Shown here: piece after piece, positions 6,830 through 10,162 of the stretch
How the letters are laid out: every line of letters begins with the position of its first letter
Position numbering within the stretch: the stretch's first letter is position 1
Origin: JBEKHI01 sp050012355
GTDB taxonomy: Bacteria; Actinomycetota; Actinomycetes; Streptosporangiales; Streptosporangiaceae
DNA length: 10,162 nt
Direction: 5' to 3'
Assembly: GCA_050012355.1 (NCBI GenBank)
Contig: JBEKHI010000313.1
Coordinates: 1 to 10,162 of the forward strand
Position numbers and translations under genes: made by a program
The notes under the pieces: model-generated
Told to the model about the DNA's origin: nothing
Databases searched by the model: none
What the model saw: only the letters and a program-made list of their open reading frames with translations

Positions 6830-7527
6830 GAGCTGCGCAAGAAGCCGCGTAGCAGCGCGGCCGATCCCTCGACGTGCTCGTCCATGGCCTGCCGTGCCCG
6901 ATCCGGGTCCCCGGCGAGTATCGCGGCGACGATCCTGGCGTGCTGGGCATTGGAGTGCGAGAGGTTCACCTCGAGCATCGGGATCGCGTCCAGCAGGTCG
7001 ACCATGCGTACCCGTGCGTCCACCACGCCCGCCGCCAGCGATGCCGACCCGGTGGCGTCGGCGATCGCCAGATGCAGCAGGGAGTCTGCCTGGCGGTACT
7101 CGTCAAGACCGGCCGCCCGCGCCGTGGCCAGCGCCGATGACAGCGACTCGCGCCGCTCGCGGCTGAGCGTCGCGCGGGCCGCGGCCTCCGCCGCCCCCAC
7201 CTCGACCGCGCGCCGGAAGGTCAGCGTGTCTACCAGCGCCGCGGCGTCGACCGCGGCGGGCGGCGCTGGCCTGCGGATCACGAACGTGCCGCCGGATCGT
7301 CCCCGCCTGGTCTCCACGTACCCGGCGGCGGCCAGTTCGCGCAGCGCGTCGCGGATGGTGACCCGGCTGACTCCCAGTCGCGCCGCCAGCTCGCGTTCGG
7401 CCGGCAGCCGGTCGTGAATGCCGAGCTTGATCCCGTCGAGGAGCCGCTCGACGGTCTCCTCGAAGGCGTTGCCGCTGCGCACCCGGCGGAAGATAACGTC
7501 CGTGAGCGTGGACACGCCGTCGGCCAC
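6826..7527 (-). CDS. GntR-family transcriptional regulator, FadR subfamily with FCD ligand domain
   Basis: This 233-residue DNA-binding regulator has an N-terminal winged helix-turn-helix at about 21-84. Visible parts are RLPAERELAARLGVSRVTIR (recognition helix near 52-62) and RGRSGGTFV in the wing. A C-terminal all-helical FCD domain follows (about 100-230). Asp148, His152, His196 and His218 match the four metal-binding positions usual in FCD domains, which bind small carboxylates or amine-derived ligands together with a metal. The GTG start at 7527 has GAAGGG about 7 nt upstream. It is the first gene of the leftward locus, 79 bp before the permease gene, and is most likely the local repressor released by the imported amine or a gamma-glutamyl intermediate. 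A TAAC-N5-GTTA dyad in its own leader suggests autoregulation. Family firm, ligand unknown. Confidence 0.9.
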   Translation of the reverse strand: MADGVSTLTDVIFRRVRSGNAFEETVERLLDGIKLGIHDRLPAERELAARLGVSRVTIRDALRELAAAGYVETRRGRSGGTFVIRRPAPPAAVDAAALVDTLTFRRAVEVGAAEAAARATLSRERRESLSSALATARAAGLDEYRQADSLLHLAIADATGSASLAAGVVDARVRMVDLLDAIPMLEVNLSHSNAQHARIVAAILAGDPDRARQAMDEHVEGSAALLRGFLRSS

Positions 7528-7553
7528 TCGCGCACCCTTCTCTGCTCTCTGCG

Positions 7554-7580
7554 TAACGTCCTGTTAACGGATCAAGAATA
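7554..7580 (-). promoter_or_regulatory. Promoter and operator-like dyad upstream of the GntR gene
   Basis: On the minus strand TATTCT (7580-7575) fits the TANNNT actinobacterial -10 pattern, predicting a transcription start near 7568. I see no clear -35. Just downstream lies the inverted repeat TAAC-N5-GTTA (7554-7566), at about +2 to +14, where a bound repressor would block transcription. The sequence TAACG occurs here twice in direct orientation, 11 bp apart (7554-7558 and 7565-7569). Confidence 0.4.
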
Positions 7581-7618
7581 GACCAGCATCGGTCACCGCC
7601 AGCCATCGGCCAGCCGCC

Positions 7619-7638
7619 GCCGGTGGTCTGCCGGTGGT
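7619..7638. repeat. Tandem 9-bp direct repeat with 11-bp period
   Basis: GCCGGTGGT occurs at 7619-7627 and again at 7630-7638, separated by 2 bp, so the copies face the same side of the DNA helix. They lie about 60 bp upstream of the -10 element of the glycoside hydrolase gene. Such spacing is typical of activator half-sites, but the sequence is GC-rich and the repeat may be incidental. Confidence 0.35.
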
Positions 7639-7664
7639 GAAGCTGATAGAAGTCTGGGATAGTT

Positions 7665-7702
7665 ATTAGTTCGTTACGATAACGTTATGTGTAATCACTA
7701 AT
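7665..7702. promoter_or_regulatory. Concentric palindromic operator candidate over the GH2 promoter
   Basis: A perfect 10-bp palindrome ATAACGTTAT (7679-7688) sits at the exact centre of a second inverted repeat, ATTAGT (7665-7670) and ACTAAT (7697-7702). Both share the symmetry axis between 7683 and 7684. The core with central CG resembles LacI-family operators. With the predicted start at 7711, the element spans about -46 to -9, covering the region RNA polymerase must contact, so repression of the glycoside hydrolase gene is the natural reading. Confidence 0.5.
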
Positions 7703-7704
7703 GT
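7699..7704 (+). promoter_or_regulatory. -10 element of a probable leaderless promoter for the GH2 gene
   Basis: TAATGT fits TANNNT and lies at -12 to -7 relative to the GTG codon at 7711. There is no ribosome binding site between it and the start, and an in-frame stop at 7699-7701 rules out any start further upstream. This arrangement is typical of leaderless actinobacterial messages that begin at the start codon. No convincing -35 hexamer is visible. Confidence 0.5.
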
Positions 7705-7710
7705 ATCTTC

Positions 7711-10137
7711 GTGCCAGGCAGTCATGATGAGCCCGCGTCCCCTCTCGGCGGGCCGACACGACGTGGCGTGCTGCGCGGTGGCGCACTCGCTGCCGCGGGG
7801 GCATTCGGCGGATCCCTGGTGGTTGCCGGCGCCATCGAGGGAATGCACGAAATCGACACGGCCAGCGACGCCAGTAGCAAGCTGATCGCGACCGGTGAGA
7901 CGCTCTATGACTTTAACCAGAGCTGGCTGTTCGGCGGCGGCTATATCGCCGGATCCACCGATCCCGACTTCGACGACAGCGGCTACGAAACGGTGACCCT
8001 CCCGCACACCGTGGTCCCGCTGTCCTGGAACGACTGGGACCCGGTCGCCTGGGAAGGGCTCTGGATCTACCGCAAGCATTTCGACGGCGATACGGTTACC
8101 GGCGGCCGGGTACTGCTCACCTTCGACGGCATCATGACGAACGCGACCGCGGTGCTCAACGGCCGGGCGATAGGCAGCCACGTGGGCGGTTACCTGCCAT
8201 GGACCCTGGAGCTGACCGACGCGGTCACCGCGGGGGATAACGTGCTCGCCATTGTCGTCGACTCTAGCTGGCTGGACGTGCCGCCGGCCGCGCCGCCGCT
8301 CGGACCGGGCTCGATCGACTACCTGCAGCCCGGCGGCATTTACCGGGGCGCCACCCTGTACATCAAACCGGACGCCTACATCAGCGACCTGTTCGCTAAG
8401 CCCGAGCACGTCCTCGATCCGGCCGCGCGCCGGGTGACGACGGAGATCACCGTCGACGCCGCCGCCGTACCCAAGGCATCGCGCCGTGATGCCACCATAA
8501 CCATCACGCTAAACGACGATTCCGCATCTCTCGGCAGCACCACCGTCCACGTCGACTTCGCGGCCAGCCAGGTGAAGACGTTCACCGTGACGCTGACCGG
8601 ACTGCGGGATATCGAGCTGTGGTCGCCGGAGTCACCGAAGCTTTATGAGCTCGTCGCGACCCTGCGCTATGGCGCCAGCGGCCTGCACACCGTGACGAAG
8701 CAGATCGGGTTCCGCTCGGCCGTCTTCACGACGGATGGCTTCTACCTCAACGGCACCAAACGCGTGCTCTTCGGCCTGAACCGGCACCAGATGTTTCCCT
8801 ACACCGGGATGGCGGCGGCCACCCGGCTGCAGCGACGCGACGCGCAGATCCTGCGCGATGAGCTGAACTGCACGATCGTCCGGTGCAGCCACTACCCGCA
8901 GTCGCCGGACTTCCTCGACGCCTGCGACGAGCTCGGCCTGATGGTGTTTGAGGAAACGCCTGGCTGGCACTGGGTTGGTGATGCCAGCTTTCAGGACATC
9001 GTGCTCGACAACGTGCGTGACATGGTGCTCCGCGACCGGAGCCGCCCCAGCGTCGTGATCTGGGGCAGCCGGCTGAACGAGACCGCCAACTATCCCGGCC
9101 TGTACCGCAAGACCCGGAGTATCGCCGACGAGCTAGACGGTTCGCGGCCGAGCACCGGCACGATGACCACCCAGAGCACGGCTGGCTGGGCGGAGGACGT
9201 GTTCTCCTACGACGACTATGCGGCCACCGACGAACTGCCCGTCCTGTTCACGCCCGTTCCGGGCGTCCCGTACCTGGTCAGCGAGGCGGTCGGGGCGATG
9301 CTGCCGCGATACAGCTGGACCGACCCACCGGATGTGCTCGCCCAGCAGGCGGTGGCGCACGCGGTCGTGCACAGCACCGCGGGGTCGAAGCCCAGGTACG
9401 CGGGCGCGGTGTGCTGGGCTGGGCTCGACTACTGGTCAGCGGCGGAGAACGACAAGAACTGGAACTCCGTCCGCACGCCCGGCGTGCTTGACGTCTTCCG
9501 TGTCCCCAAGCCCGGCGCGGCGATCTACCAGTCCCAGGTGAGCCCGGACCGCGGGGTGGTGATCGTCCCCGCGTTCTGCTGGCCAGAGGGGGCGGGGGTG
9601 GACCGGATGATCGCCACTAACTGCGACCGGCTGGAGATCTACCTCGACAAGCGGCAACACGCCATCGTCCGTCCCGACCGCGAGCGATTCAGCGGGCTCG
9701 CTTATCCGCCCGCCTTCGTTGACTTGCCAGCCGGCCAGGCGGAGCTGCGCATCTACGGGTACCTGGGTGACCGGCTAGCCGCCACGCTCAGCATGTCCGC
9801 GGAGACCTCCGCGGACACCCTCGAGCTGACCGTCGACGACGACCAGATCACCGGCGATGGCAGCGACGCCACCCGGATCACGTTCCGCGCCACCGACGCC
9901 TACGGTAATCACCGGGCGGGCGTGACCGGCGATGTGACGCTGAGCATCAGCGGCCCAGGCACGCTGATCTGCCAGAACCCGTTCTCGTTCGCCGAATTCG
10001 GCGGAGTGGGCGGCGGTTTCGTCCGCTCGCTCCCATCCCAGACCGGCACGATAACTGTAACCGCCGCCCACCCCTACCTAGGGCAAGCGACAGTAACCGT
10101 GACGGTAACCCCCGTAGTCTCGTACAACTACCTGTAA
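7711..10137 (+). CDS. Tat-exported glycoside hydrolase family 2 protein (beta-galactosidase/glucuronidase-like)
   Basis: This 808-residue protein begins with a twin-arginine signal, TRRGVLR (16-22), and a hydrophobic stretch to about 41, so it should be exported folded. A jelly-roll sugar-binding domain follows (about 64-220, with TLPHT and WEGLWIYRKHF). Next are an immunoglobulin-like domain (about 225-335) and a TIM barrel (about 340-605, with NGTKRVLFGLNRHQ and the family signature RDRSRPSVVIW at 441-451). Glu457 in RLNE is the likely acid/base and Glu525 in LVSEAVG the likely nucleophile, giving retaining hydrolysis of a beta-linked sugar. The last ~200 residues look like beta-sandwich modules, the final one (about 702-800) resembling bacterial Ig-like/invasin repeats. 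There is no lipobox cysteine or cell-wall anchor. GTG is the only possible start. It is divergent from the amine operon, and no sugar transporter is near. Substrate is unknown. Confidence 0.88.
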   Translation: MPGSHDEPASPLGGPTRRGVLRGGALAAAGAFGGSLVVAGAIEGMHEIDTASDASSKLIATGETLYDFNQSWLFGGGYIAGSTDPDFDDSGYETVTLPHTVVPLSWNDWDPVAWEGLWIYRKHFDGDTVTGGRVLLTFDGIMTNATAVLNGRAIGSHVGGYLPWTLELTDAVTAGDNVLAIVVDSSWLDVPPAAPPLGPGSIDYLQPGGIYRGATLYIKPDAYISDLFAKPEHVLDPAARRVTTEITVDAAAVPKASRRDATITITLNDDSASLGSTTVHVDFAASQVKTFTVTLTGLRDIELWSPESPKLYELVATLRYGASGLHTVTKQIGFRSAVFTTDGFYLNGTKRVLFGLNRHQMFPYTGMAAATRLQRRDAQILRDELNCTIVRCSHYPQSPDFLDACDELGLMVFEETPGWHWVGDASFQDIVLDNVRDMVLRDRSRPSVVIWGSRLNETANYPGLYRKTRSIADELDGSRPSTGTMTTQSTAGWAEDVFSYDDYAATDELPVLFTPVPGVPYLVSEAVGAMLPRYSWTDPPDVLAQQAVAHAVVHSTAGSKPRYAGAVCWAGLDYWSAAENDKNWNSVRTPGVLDVFRVPKPGAAIYQSQVSPDRGVVIVPAFCWPEGAGVDRMIATNCDRLEIYLDKRQHAIVRPDRERFSGLAYPPAFVDLPAGQAELRIYGYLGDRLAATLSMSAETSADTLELTVDDDQITGDGSDATRITFRATDAYGNHRAGVTGDVTLSISGPGTLICQNPFSFAEFGGVGGGFVRSLPSQTGTITVTAAHPYLGQATVTVTVTPVVSYNYL

Positions 10138-10138
10138 G

Positions 10139-10162
10139 GGCCGCGGCCGCTCCTGCGCGGCC
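10139..10162 (+). terminator. GC-rich hairpin after the GH2 gene, at the window edge
   Basis: GGCCGCG (10139-10145) pairs perfectly with CGCGGCC (10156-10162) around a 10-nt loop, starting 2 bp after the stop codon of the glycoside hydrolase. It is a plausible intrinsic terminator. The window ends at the stem, so a longer stem or a U-tract cannot be judged. Confidence 0.5.

Noticed and set aside
7581..7594. GACC-N6-GGTC inverted repeat upstream of the GntR gene -10
   Set aside because: Four-base arms are expected by chance in GC-rich sequence, and the half-site order is not that usual for FadR-type operators.
7666..8409. Long open frame on the minus strand (247 codons) across the GH2 gene start and the divergent spacer
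   Set aside because: It has no recognisable domain and overlaps the Tat signal and sugar-binding domain of a clear GH2 gene; GC-rich DNA readily gives such frames.
1..10162. CRISPR arrays, transposases, tRNA or rRNA genes, toxin-antitoxin pairs
   Set aside because: No repeat-spacer pattern, transposase motif, tRNA-like fold or small gene pair was seen on either strand.

Overview
This window is GC-rich throughout, uses GTG starts, and packs genes with 1-4 bp overlaps. Its protein families (E. coli-type SerA, FCD-type GntR, GlnA4-like glutamine synthetase relative, Tat-exported GH2) point to a high-GC actinobacterium. I cannot place it to genus. No tRNA, rRNA, CRISPR array, insertion sequence or phage gene is visible, and no gene-free stretch exceeds about 185 bases.

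Layout: (1) 2-424 (+), the C-terminal end of a tetratricopeptide-repeat protein cut by the left edge. (2) 461-1687 (+), a short ACT-domain D-3-phosphoglycerate dehydrogenase (serA). (3) 1688-1727, a perfect 11-bp inverted repeat between convergent genes, a likely bidirectional terminator. (4) 7527 down to 1746 (-), a five-gene locus in transcription order: GntR/FCD regulator, amino acid/choline-type APC permease, glutamine-synthetase-like gamma-glutamyl ligase, aldehyde dehydrogenase, short-chain dehydrogenase. The last four genes are joined by stop/start overlaps (TGATG, ATGA, ATGA). (5) 7528-7710, a divergent intergenic region with several dyads and a probable leaderless promoter. (6) 7711-10137 (+), a Tat-exported glycoside hydrolase family 2 enzyme, followed by a GC hairpin at the right edge.

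How the genes may work together: the five-gene locus reads as uptake and oxidation of an amine through gamma-glutamylation. The permease would import the amine and the ligase would cap its amino group with glutamate. The dehydrogenase and aldehyde dehydrogenase would oxidise the other end, and the GntR protein would sense substrate. An NAD-type alcohol dehydrogenase stands where the Puu putrescine pathway uses the oxidase PuuB. This makes an amino alcohol such as ethanolamine a better candidate substrate than a diamine. No gamma-glutamyl hydrolase lies in the window, so that step would be encoded elsewhere. serA and the GH2 gene look like independent units. The GH2 gene has its own operator-like palindrome over its promoter.

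I did not find a clearly new defence or mobile system. The points most worth checking are the substrate of the gamma-glutamylation operon and the regulatory elements at 7554-7710.
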